DNA of 64,000 bases. It comes from Vibrio tasmaniensis (GTDB lineage Bacteria; Pseudomonadota; Gammaproteobacteria; Enterobacterales; Vibrionaceae). The stretch's first letter is position 1; the number at the start of each line of letters is the position of its first letter. The stretch is taken from contig NZ_AP025511.1 in the NCBI RefSeq assembly GCF_024347635.1, forward strand, positions 558,001 through 622,000. The letters are read 5' to 3'. A program made the translations under genes and the position numbers. Positions 56,616 to 64,000 of this stretch are shown here, one piece after another. Below the pieces are notes generated by a model. The model was not told the origin of the DNA and did not search any database. It saw only the letters and a program-made list of their open reading frames with translations.

Positions 56616-57926
56616 TTATTGGTTTTTGAAATCTGTTTTATCAAGTTGGTGCTTTCTCAACTTGTCATAAAGCGTTTTTCGTGACACTTGCAGCTCTTGC
56701 TGTACCTCTTTTAAACGCCCTTGATGACGATGTAGTGCCTCTATCAAGATGATTTGCTCAAAGCTATCGGTACGTTGGCTTAATGACCGTTGTTGCTCTT
56801 CAGTCTTTAGAACAATGTGGTTCTCATCGTTTTGCTCTTGATTATTAGGTTCTGGTTCAAGCGATGTCAGCTTGGGTTTAGTCAACACTCTGAGTTCAGC
56901 ATGTTGGCGAAGCTGTCTAATATTTTCACCCCAATGAGTGGCGATCAATCGTTGAACCTCTTTTTCTGTAATCACCGGGGGAGGCAACTGATATCGACTC
57001 GCCGCACCACGAGCAAAGTGCTTAAACAAAGAGCCAATGTCTTCTGTTCGTTGCGCTAGCGGTAGCAAGTCAAATCGACGGAACTCACTTACCATTGTAG
57101 TAGGAAGTGCTGTGGTTGCTAAAATGATACAAGTTGCATTGGTTTTGCATGAGTTTTCACGAAGTAGAGTGGGTTTTAAGTTCGCTAACCACTGCCATTG
57201 GTCTTGAGTTAATGCTTCTGTTTCATGTATATAGAGCGTTCCACCTTGATGCTTCAAGAACAGTTGTAAAACAAACTGATGGAATGTCGCTTCGTCACGG
57301 CGTGGTAAATTAAACGCTGCGACAGGGCAAAGCTCTGCAGCTTTATGGCTGTGAAGATCGTGCGTGTACTGCGCCGTAACTCTTTTACCCGTCCCTAAAT
57401 CACCGACAAACAGTAGAAGTGGATTAGTTTTGGTATCTAGAGAGATCAGTTCTCGGCGTAATGCCTGCATTGATGGCGATTGACCAATCAGTTTTGGCCC
57501 TACCTGATTCTGCACCGCCAACTCTTTACGCAGTAGGTTGTTCTCTTCTACCAAGGCGAGCTTGTCGGCCGCTTTTTTGACTGCCGTTAAAAGAGCATCA
57601 ACCACAAATGGTTTTTCCAGAAAATCGTAGGCGCCGGCTTTCATCGCGGATACGGCTGTTTGCACGTCTCCATGACCTGTCAGTACGATGATCTGAAAAT
57701 GAGGGTTTTGATTCAGCAGCTTTTGCGTCAATTGGATGCCATCCATCACTGGCATGTGAATATCGGTGATCACAATCCCAGCTTGCGTCACATCTATTTT
57801 CTTTAGTGCCTCAATGGCATTGGGGAAGCAGACGATATCGATGCCTTCAATGAGCATGGCTTGTTCTACGGAGTCTCGGATGGCAGGTTCATCGTCGACA
57901 AAATAGAGTTTAGGCATAGAGTGCAA
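56616..57926 (-). CDS. NtrC/DctD-like response regulator with decayed AAA+ domain
   Basis: A 436-residue regulator starting at TTG 57926, AAGGA at ideal distance; ATG 57917 is possible. The receiver has phospho-acceptor Asp55 in IVITDIHMPVMDG and Lys in DFLEKPFVVD. The middle region looks like a sigma-54-type AAA+ domain but is decayed: Walker A is GDLGTGKRV (175-183), Walker B GGTLYIHETEAL lacks the normal acidic pattern, and no GAFTGA loop is present. The C-terminus has a Fis-type HTH (IILIEALHRHQGRLKEVQQEL, VSRKTLYDKLRKH). It probably regulates without opening sigma-54 promoters. It is co-transcribed with the upstream DctB-like kinase. Confidence 0.87.
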   Translation of the reverse strand: MHSMPKLYFVDDEPAIRDSVEQAMLIEGIDIVCFPNAIEALKKIDVTQAGIVITDIHMPVMDGIQLTQKLLNQNPHFQIIVLTGHGDVQTAVSAMKAGAYDFLEKPFVVDALLTAVKKAADKLALVEENNLLRKELAVQNQVGPKLIGQSPSMQALRRELISLDTKTNPLLLFVGDLGTGKRVTAQYTHDLHSHKAAELCPVAAFNLPRRDEATFHQFVLQLFLKHQGGTLYIHETEALTQDQWQWLANLKPTLLRENSCKTNATCIILATTALPTTMVSEFRRFDLLPLAQRTEDIGSLFKHFARGAASRYQLPPPVITEKEVQRLIATHWGENIRQLRQHAELRVLTKPKLTSLEPEPNNQEQNDENHIVLKTEEQQRSLSQRTDSFEQIILIEALHRHQGRLKEVQQELQVSRKTLYDKLRKHQLDKTDFKNQ

Positions 57927-57993
57927 AAGTCGAATCCTTAACAGTATGTGAGGTTAGCTATATATAAAACTAGCAGTATGTAACATTCATTTT

Positions 57994-59940
57994 CTAATCA
58001 ACGATAACAACGGCACGTTGGTCTTTATCTTTATATAACGGGATATTTAGCGAGAATACCATGCCTGAAGGCTCTAATCGGTTGGCGCAGATCGTGCCGT
58101 GATACGCTTCAATAATCCGTTTCGATATTGAAAGCCCTAGCCCTAAGCCTTCCGGTTTAGTGGTAAAAAACGGGTCGAACAGCTGTTCTAGCTTATCGTT
58201 CGGCATACCAATTCCGTTATCCCAAATGATCAACTGACAAGAGTTATGATGCAGTTGCCATTCGATACCTATCTGTGGGCTGGCCTGTTGGTCAACGTTT
58301 TCCAGGTTATGCTGCTCCTGCAAGATTTTCTGTTCAAGAACTTGTTGTTGAAGCGCTTGGGTCGCGTTGTGAATCAGATTCACCAACACTTGTTCGAGTT
58401 CGGTTGGGTGAATCGCAATATTAATCTCATCTGGCACCGTACTTAGTCTTAGTGTAATGCCTTGCTTGATCATCAGCGCACTGAGAATACTGGTGGCGTT
58501 GTTGACCGCTTGGTGCAGGTTCGCGACATGATGTTCTTGTTTAGTGACCTTGCGAGTGAAGACTTTAAGACGCGCGATGATGTCGGTAATTGAGGTATTC
58601 AAAGCAATCATTTTATCAAGGTTGCTTTTCACCAAATCGGTTCGTTCCATTTCTAGCAGCTTTAAGCTGTTTTCACTGTAGGTTCGAAGCGCTGCAAGCG
58701 GTTGGTTGATTTCGTGGTTAATGCTGGCTGACAGCTCTCCGAGTACCGCTAATTTTGCGGTTTGTGTCAGCTCTTGTTCTGTCTGTTTCAGCTTTAACTG
58801 CGACGCTTGGTATTGAAAAATGGTTTGCTGAAGTTGTTGATTGGATTTCTTCAAATAGTGAGTACGTTTATCAACGGTTTGTTCTAGATTTTGGTTGAGC
58901 CGGGTCAGCGCCACTTTCGCGAGGTAAGTCTGGCGCCACGACCACGCGATGAGCATCACCAAGCTGTAAATCACCACGAAGATGACATCGATCTGCAGCA
59001 CTTTTATAAGCTCTGCTTCGGCCTTTTTTAATGCGACAACTTGGTACTGATTGTTACTGAAGGCTGCGGGGTAAAGATTGAACGCCCCAAGTTTAAACAA
59101 TTGGTTTGCCGTGAGTTCTTTTTGTTCTCGATTTGGTTGAATATTGTTGGGCTGATTAGCGTCGTTAACTTGTGGTTGATCGTTGGAAGAGCGAAAAGCT
59201 TCTATGATCGAAATTTCGCTTTGACCGTATTGGCGTTGCAGAGCAATATCGGTTTGTTGCTTCTGACTTAATGGCAACAACGAGTGATAAAGCCACTGAG
59301 TTTGGCTCGAGAGAAAAACCACTTGATTAGAGTCGAGTACCAAAATCTCAAAATCATCGCTGGTTAGGATATTTTCAAGGTTCTCTAGACTCACTTTAAC
59401 GGTGATAACCCCAACAATGTCATTCTCTATATACAGTGGTGAAGACAAAAAGTAACCGCGTACATTCGAGCGTGCACCCAGTGCGACATAGTGTGTGTTG
59501 CTGCCTTTAATTGCAGAGGCGAAGTAAGGACGAAACGAGAAGTTCTCACCCACGAAAGTACTAGGCTTTTGGTAGTTACTTGAAGCGATGACAGTACCAC
59601 TAGGATCATGGATATAGATGGTGTCGGCTTGACTCTGATTCGACCATTCAAATAGCAATTGATTAAGCTGTGAAACAGGAATCTTATCTGCTCGTGGTGA
59701 TGAGTCAAAATAAGAAAGCAAGCGCGGGTCATGGCTGAGCAAATCAGGGATCTGTTTGAACTTATCCAGTTCAGAATCGATTTGTAGGTTCGCTTTATTG
59801 GCTGCTTCGCTGAGCTTTTGAGTGACGATTTTTTCTTGGAACTGTACGGCCATAAAGTGGGTTGCGGTCAGCCCTGCGGCTCCCAGTAACAACGAGAATA
59901 AAACAAAAGGAGTCATTAGGTTAGGCAGTATCTTAGTCAC
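57994..59940 (-). CDS. DctB-like sensor histidine kinase
   Basis: A 648-residue kinase. GTG 59940 is the start used, with weak GAGAT upstream. The helix at about 10-30 and the second near 315-335 enclose a double-Cache periplasmic sensor domain (SNQSQADTIYIHDPSGTVIA). A coiled coil of Gln-rich helices (QLQQTIFQYQASQLKLKQT) leads to the His box ELSASINHEINQPLAALRTYS (His about 408), N-box NLIHNATQAL, WDNGIGM and GLGLGLSISKRII. Ligands of Cache kinases are small carboxylates. It passes phosphate to the response regulator 67 bp downstream. Confidence 0.91.
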   Translation of the reverse strand: MTKILPNLMTPFVLFSLLLGAAGLTATHFMAVQFQEKIVTQKLSEAANKANLQIDSELDKFKQIPDLLSHDPRLLSYFDSSPRADKIPVSQLNQLLFEWSNQSQADTIYIHDPSGTVIASSNYQKPSTFVGENFSFRPYFASAIKGSNTHYVALGARSNVRGYFLSSPLYIENDIVGVITVKVSLENLENILTSDDFEILVLDSNQVVFLSSQTQWLYHSLLPLSQKQQTDIALQRQYGQSEISIIEAFRSSNDQPQVNDANQPNNIQPNREQKELTANQLFKLGAFNLYPAAFSNNQYQVVALKKAEAELIKVLQIDVIFVVIYSLVMLIAWSWRQTYLAKVALTRLNQNLEQTVDKRTHYLKKSNQQLQQTIFQYQASQLKLKQTEQELTQTAKLAVLGELSASINHEINQPLAALRTYSENSLKLLEMERTDLVKSNLDKMIALNTSITDIIARLKVFTRKVTKQEHHVANLHQAVNNATSILSALMIKQGITLRLSTVPDEINIAIHPTELEQVLVNLIHNATQALQQQVLEQKILQEQHNLENVDQQASPQIGIEWQLHHNSCQLIIWDNGIGMPNDKLEQLFDPFFTTKPEGLGLGLSISKRIIEAYHGTICANRLEPSGMVFSLNIPLYKDKDQRAVVIVD

Positions 59941-60106
59941 TCGGATCTCAGCGTGTCATCGGTTTGTATAAAGATTATCAATATGATGGATAGAGTACCG
60001 AGATCTTGTTAACACAGAGCGCCTTCTGTGAGACAAATCCATGGCTTAGACTTGTGTTTCAAAGGATTACAGAGCAAAATCAAAAAAAATTGAAAGGAGC
60101 AACCAA

Positions 60107-60742
60107 ATGGAACTGACCGATATTCGTCGCGAATACGCTAAGGGTGGATTGAGACGTAAAGACTTAGCCGCAGACCCGATTGAACAATTCAATCTATGGC
60201 TAGAGCAAGCTATTGAAGCTAAGTTGACGGACCCTACTGCCATGACAGTTGCTACGGTTGATGAAAATGGTCAGCCATTCCAACGAATTGTTCTACTAAA
60301 GAATGTTGATAAAGACGGCTTCGTTTTTTACACCAACTTGGGTAGCCGTAAAGCACATCAGCTTGGTCACAACAGTAAAATCAGTTTGCATTTCCCATGG
60401 CACCCACTTGAACGACAAGTTCATATTACGGGCACGGCTGAAAAGCTAACAGCGATTGAAAACATGAAGTACTTCTCGTCACGACCAAAAGAGAGCCAAT
60501 TGGCCGCAATTGCAAGTAAGCAAAGTAGCCGTATCTCTGCTCGCGGGATTTTAGAAGGCAAATATCTAGAGCTTAAACAGAAGTTCGCAAAAGGAGAGAT
60601 TCCGGTTCCTTCTTTCTGGGGTGGCTTCCGTGTGCGTGTAGATAGCATTGAGTTCTGGCAAGGTGGCGAACACCGCTTGCATGACCGCTTCTTGTTCTCA
60701 CGCCAAGACAATAGCTGGGATATTGATCGCCTAGCACCATAG
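60107..60742 (+). CDS. pdxH: Pyridoxamine 5'-phosphate oxidase
   Basis: A 211-residue FMN oxidase that forms pyridoxal phosphate in the vitamin B6 pathway. The start [20 protein letters not shown] is the family signature. FMN and substrate motifs are [34 protein letters not shown] and the C-terminal [23 protein letters not shown] 60107 follows GAAAGGAG. It appears monocistronic and ends at a strong terminator. Confidence 0.96.
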   Translation: MELTDIRREYAKGGLRRKDLAADPIEQFNLWLEQAIEAKLTDPTAMTVATVDENGQPFQRIVLLKNVDKDGFVFYTNLGSRKAHQLGHNSKISLHFPWHPLERQVHITGTAEKLTAIENMKYFSSRPKESQLAAIASKQSSRISARGILEGKYLELKQKFAKGEIPVPSFWGGFRVRVDSIEFWQGGEHRLHDRFLFSRQDNSWDIDRLAP

Positions 60743-60777
60743 TCAGCTTAACCGCCTGCTTTATAGATATAAAGATG

Positions 60778-60821
60778 CCGTTGATTTGGAGCTTAAACTC
60801 AGCAAATCAACGGTATTTTTT
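60778..60821 (+). terminator. Terminator after pdxH
   Basis: CCGTTGATTTG (60778-60788) and CAAATCAACGG (60803-60813) pair, with an inner GAG/CTC extension, followed by TATTTTTTT. Confidence 0.88.
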
Positions 60822-60846
60822 TGTCTGCACCTCATCAAACCAATAA

Positions 60847-61629
60847 CTAGTCACTGTGCAGAACAACCGAGATCTGCTTTTTAAGCAGAGTCTCTGGGAT
60901 CACAGAGCCTAACCCAGAATCCAACGCATACTCAATCAACTGGCTTTTACTGCGCGCATCGAATTTCTGTTTCAACCTGGCGACATGCCCTTCGACCGTT
61001 TTGATTGAAATGTTCAACGTAGACGCGATGTACTGTGGTTTCTTGCCAAATAGTAACAAGAACAGTACTTCTGATTCTCGCGAAGTCAGTCGCTTTTGGA
61101 GCTTTGACACGCGTGGTTTTGATCCTGCAATGGACACTTGGTTGTCTTTTTCGCAAGTCGCCTGACACACCCAATGGCCAACCTCTAAAATGGCCGTATC
61201 GGTGAGTTCTTGACCATAAAAAATGGTGCCTTGAACTTCGCCATTCAAATCAAGCCAAGGGGTTTTAGTAAAAATATGAGCGTGCCAGCGTCCGTCTGGA
61301 TAAGGGTGAATATCGAGGATTTTAAGAGTACTGCGTGTATCCATTACATGCTTGTCTTGAGCCCTGAAATCCTGAGCACATTCGGTTGTTTGACTAGGCA
61401 TCTCGAAATCGGTTAAGCCCGTACAAGTTTCGTTGGGTTTTAAGCCAATTAATTGATTGTAAGCAAGGTTGGCATACACGAAGACCGAGTCAGTATCTTT
61501 GCAACCCCAGCAACCTGGAAGTTGTTCAAATAAAGAGCGATGTATGGAGTCAAAGGGATCCGGCAAGGCTTTATCTCGTAAGAGGAAGTATTGCAATGAT
61601 ATCAGTTTCTTATTGAGCTGCAATGACAA
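60847..61629 (-). CDS. PAS-LuxR family transcriptional regulator
   Basis: A 260-residue regulator. The N-terminal PAS-like domain spans about residues 30-140 (YANLAYNQLIGLKPNETCTGLTDFEMPS, and HIFTKTPWLDLNGEVQGTIFYGQ). The C-terminal LuxR HTH is LTSRESEVLFLLLFGKKPQY, then IASTLNISIKTVEGHVARLK. The start is TTG 61629 and the ribosome site is poor, so the true start may differ. The PAS domain may bind a small molecule or sense redox. It faces pdxH tail to tail. Confidence 0.85.
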   Translation of the reverse strand: MSLQLNKKLISLQYFLLRDKALPDPFDSIHRSLFEQLPGCWGCKDTDSVFVYANLAYNQLIGLKPNETCTGLTDFEMPSQTTECAQDFRAQDKHVMDTRSTLKILDIHPYPDGRWHAHIFTKTPWLDLNGEVQGTIFYGQELTDTAILEVGHWVCQATCEKDNQVSIAGSKPRVSKLQKRLTSRESEVLFLLLFGKKPQYIASTLNISIKTVEGHVARLKQKFDARSKSQLIEYALDSGLGSVIPETLLKKQISVVLHSD

Positions 61630-62005
61630 TTAGAGGCCGAGTTACGCATCAGAAATGGAGAATGATCAATAGTTGAACGGCATGCCGTTTAAGCACGCTG
61701 CCATCGATCAATACCTAAACAAAAAGAGTAAAGAAAAAGCAAAAAAAAGCCAGCCTGAAGAAGGGCTGGCCAAAGACAAGATATACCTTGTCGACACGTA
61801 GAAGATTTCCAGTTTAATTTACGAGGGTCATGTAAATTAAGCTGAGGTATCAGATAGATACCCAGAGTGACTTACTACTCTATCGACGAATTTACTCCTA
61901 GGCGAGACCGAATATAAGGAGGGAATTCCCCTATAAACGCAGGCTCAATATGATAATAGGAGAATCTAAGGTAAATATTTGAGGGCTTTGAGTAATACCA
62001 AGAGC
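61630..62005. other. Gene-less stretch
   Basis: 376 bases without a supported gene. It holds a terminator at 61741-61770 and the leader of the LuxR-type gene on the minus strand. The portion 61800-61990 shows nothing I can assign. Confidence 0.55.
61738..61771 (-). terminator. Terminator after SUMF1-like gene
   Basis: GCCAGCC (61748-61754) pairs with GGCTGGC (61763-61769); on the minus strand the stem is followed by a T9 run (A-run 61738-61747 on the plus strand). It lies about 235 bp past the SUMF1-like stop. Confidence 0.82.
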
Positions 62006-63835
62006 TTACAGCTCTCGCAATACTCGGAACCCTAGATAGTTCGCGGCAGTAGAAGGCGAAACGTACAGTTCAGTAAACACCTTTGCCTCTTCAGGAGAGA
62101 AGCTCCATGCGCCCCCCTTAGCGATACCTTTCTGAGTTGCAGTCCATTCCCAAACGTTACCCACCATGTCATAGAAACCTGTTGGCGTTGGCAAGAATGA
62201 TTTAACGGGAGAAGTACTGACGTTTGACCACTGTGTGCCAGACCAACCAGTATTGGCTCTGCCTGACCGGAATTTGTTACCCCACCAGAAGCTGGTATCT
62301 TGCCCTGCTCTTGCCGCCGCTTCCCACTCTTGTCGTGTTGGTAAACGGTAAGTAAAGCCTGTTTTTTTAGATAACCAACGCGTATACGCTTTCGCATCGC
62401 TTTGGCTAACGCATACAACAGGCGAGCTATCGACTTGCTTGAAACCAGGAGCTTTCCAGTCATTGTCTGACACAGTCGTGATCTCTGCATTGACGAAGGT
62501 GTCACAAGTGTTCATCAACTCAGCGTCTGTCTGGTAACCCGTATTTTTCACAAATGCTTTAAAATCTTGAACACGAGTTGGGGTTGCCGCTAATGCAAAT
62601 GGCTGTTTGATCGTGACTTGCTCAGCATTGTTTTCACCGAGTAGATAAGTCCCGGATCCAACCACAATCATTTCTGGACTTTGAGTACCACTGCCCATTG
62701 GGTCAGCAAACTTAGTCCCCACATTCAGTGAGTTCTGCTTCGCTTGTAATACTGCTCTTAGGTTGTGATCTCGGGCTATTTTCAGCTCTTGGTGGAAAGA
62801 AAGATAACCTTCTTTCTCAATTGTAACCATGTGCTGCCCTGTAGGTAACATCACTTCAACCGGAGTGCTGCCATAGTTCACACCATTGATAGAAACCTTG
62901 TCATTATACTGATTTGAGCGAACCACCAAGTTAACCCATGCAACTTCTTTCTGCTGATCATCGGCTTGCAGATCGCTCTGATCGAAACAGTTTGAGGATT
63001 GAATGCCAAGTAAGCGGCAAGGAGTATTCTTATCTGGACGAGTTTCTAAATTCGCAGCAACCACTGCTCGGTAACGGTTATCTTCGGAGAAGCCAGATGA
63101 TTTCACGCTGTGTTGCAGAACGTGAATATTCAAAGATGCAGACGCTAGGTGTTCTTTTACTATTTTTGATTCTGTCGCGTTGTCTACAAGGCTATTTTGA
63201 AATTGTTTTACTGCTTTTTGAAGTGTTAAAGCTACCGTTTGGTCTGAGCATTGAGCTAAGGTCATATCGCTGCTACAGCGGTTAGTAAAGCTAACGGTGT
63301 GCTCTTGTGTTTGAGTAACCTCGCTTCTTAATCTCTCAGCTCTTGCTCTTAGTTTGTCTTGATTCAAATGTGCGATAGACATTTCTACAGCCGATTTTTC
63401 TGCTTTGATGGCCTCTAGCTCCTTCACTAAACTTTGCAGTTTTTGCTCAGAATCCGAAATCGTAAGCTTGTGCTCTTTTACCGATTTCCAGGCGTCTTGA
63501 AAATGGTTTTGAGCAGGTGAAATATCGAAACCTGGCTCATCAATCATGCGAGTGTAATCTTGCTCTAGGCTAGTTTTCGCCGTTGCGAGTTTTTGCTCTG
63601 ATTGAGCTAATAACTTGGCTTGACGTGCCATTTGCTGTGCTTGGTTGTCGACTTGATTTTGTTTGTCCGCCATCTTCTTCTCGATAGCCGTTAAACTGGC
63701 ATGTTCTTCGAAAAGAGAGCTTTCAATGTCGATGACTGATGACGTGATTGCTGGCGATGTCGCTTCAGCGAAAACAGCAGGCGTCATTAAGCATGGAGCA
63801 AGTGCAAATAATAGAGTAGGAAAACCTTGGCGCAT
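62006..63835 (-). CDS. Coiled-coil, PEGA and SUMF1-domain envelope protein
   Basis: A 609-residue exported protein. The signal peptide ends PAVFA. Residues about 40-225 are coiled coil (KKMADKQNQVDNQAQQMARQ). A PEGA-like domain lies about 300-365 (NDKVSINGVNYGSTPVEVML, MVTIEKEGYLSFHQELKI). The C-terminal SUMF1/FGE-fold lies about 385-609 (FALAATPTRVQDFKAFVKNT, TYRLPTRQEWEAAARAGQDT, FYDMVGNVWEWTATQKGIAK, NYLGFRVL). The two cysteines of active formylglycine-generating enzymes are missing in GGAWSFSPEEAKVF, so it is unlikely to make formylglycine. Some such proteins bind cell-surface ligands. It is a single gene. Confidence 0.9.
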   Translation of the reverse strand: MRQGFPTLLFALAPCLMTPAVFAEATSPAITSSVIDIESSLFEEHASLTAIEKKMADKQNQVDNQAQQMARQAKLLAQSEQKLATAKTSLEQDYTRMIDEPGFDISPAQNHFQDAWKSVKEHKLTISDSEQKLQSLVKELEAIKAEKSAVEMSIAHLNQDKLRARAERLRSEVTQTQEHTVSFTNRCSSDMTLAQCSDQTVALTLQKAVKQFQNSLVDNATESKIVKEHLASASLNIHVLQHSVKSSGFSEDNRYRAVVAANLETRPDKNTPCRLLGIQSSNCFDQSDLQADDQQKEVAWVNLVVRSNQYNDKVSINGVNYGSTPVEVMLPTGQHMVTIEKEGYLSFHQELKIARDHNLRAVLQAKQNSLNVGTKFADPMGSGTQSPEMIVVGSGTYLLGENNAEQVTIKQPFALAATPTRVQDFKAFVKNTGYQTDAELMNTCDTFVNAEITTVSDNDWKAPGFKQVDSSPVVCVSQSDAKAYTRWLSKKTGFTYRLPTRQEWEAAARAGQDTSFWWGNKFRSGRANTGWSGTQWSNVSTSPVKSFLPTPTGFYDMVGNVWEWTATQKGIAKGGAWSFSPEEAKVFTELYVSPSTAANYLGFRVLREL

Positions 63836-64000
63836 GTTGGGCTACTTCAGTCGTAATTTAGGTTAATTGAATATTCTAACGAAAACGCCATTTCGTTTGA
63901 AGCTACTTTCTATAACTACAACAAGATGGCGAGTATTCATTCAGCTATTGTGAAATAGGCACGGCTATTTATATCAGGCTTAGCCTATATATTTAGATTT

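Noticed and set aside
62006-63835. SUMF1-domain protein as a second sulfatase maturase
   Set aside because: The catalytic cysteines of formylglycine-generating enzymes are absent and no sulfatase gene is adjacent.

Overview
The window looks like a chromosomal segment of a marine gamma-proteobacterium of the family Vibrionaceae, most likely a Vibrio of the Splendidus group. This is an inference from gene content: a chromosomal Qnr pentapeptide protein very close in length and sequence to QnrS/QnrVS, the ectABC-ask and betIBA-proXWV osmolyte operons with a CosR-type regulator, Vibrio-typical DUF5062 and DUF3024 proteins, and a lap biofilm operon. No rRNA, tRNA, CRISPR array or replication origin was seen.

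Layout. 1-5.6 kb is a sulfatase locus: a secreted Ser-type sulfatase (cut by the window edge), a LysR regulator and an anaerobic sulfatase maturase on the minus strand, divergent from a DUF1254/DUF1214 secreted protein and a FadL-like porin. 5.8-15.3 kb holds single housekeeping or detoxification genes: nitroreductase, a cardiolipin-synthase-like phospholipase D lipoprotein, a TetR regulator with a sharp palindromic operator beside a RibD-type reductase, acetyltransferase, VOC protein, EamA exporter, SDR and a lipoate-ligase-like protein. 15.4-19.4 kb is a small accessory patch: DUF3024, a HEPN-type TIGR02391 abortive-infection-like protein, an IS110 remnant, a homocysteine methyltransferase, a Gfo/Idh/MocA oxidoreductase and an SgrR-like remnant. 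19.4-27.1 kb holds a TetR-MDR dehydrogenase pair with a double operator, a eukaryotic-type glutathione synthetase homologue, LysR/adenosine deaminase, a second acetyltransferase, a HExxH peptidase and a HAD phosphatase.

27.3-42.1 kb is an osmoprotection island. The minus-strand ectABC-aspartokinase operon makes ectoine, and the minus-strand betIBA-proXWV operon imports choline and oxidises it to glycine betaine. The gene for a CosR-like MarR regulator, which in other vibrios represses both pathways, lies between them, together with qnr and two small genes. 42.4-44.9 kb shows a lipoprotein gene split by an IS3-family element with a clear A-AAA-AAG frameshift site.

45.1-60 kb is signalling and surface adhesion: a c-type-heme GGDEF/EAL protein, an OmpR-type two-component pair, a Bor-family lipoprotein, the lapBCGD module (type I secretion of an adhesin plus c-di-GMP control of its release, with no adhesin gene in the window), and a DctB/DctD-like two-component system whose response regulator has a decayed AAA+ domain without a GAFTGA loop. 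60-64 kb has pdxH, a PAS-LuxR regulator and a coiled-coil/PEGA/SUMF1 protein that lacks the catalytic cysteines of formylglycine-generating enzymes.

No completely new system stands out. The best leads are the eukaryotic-type glutathione synthetase, the decayed sigma-54-type regulator beside the lap operon, the linked CosR/ect/bet/qnr island, the two TetR operators, the HEPN patch, and several pseudogene remnants and repeats.
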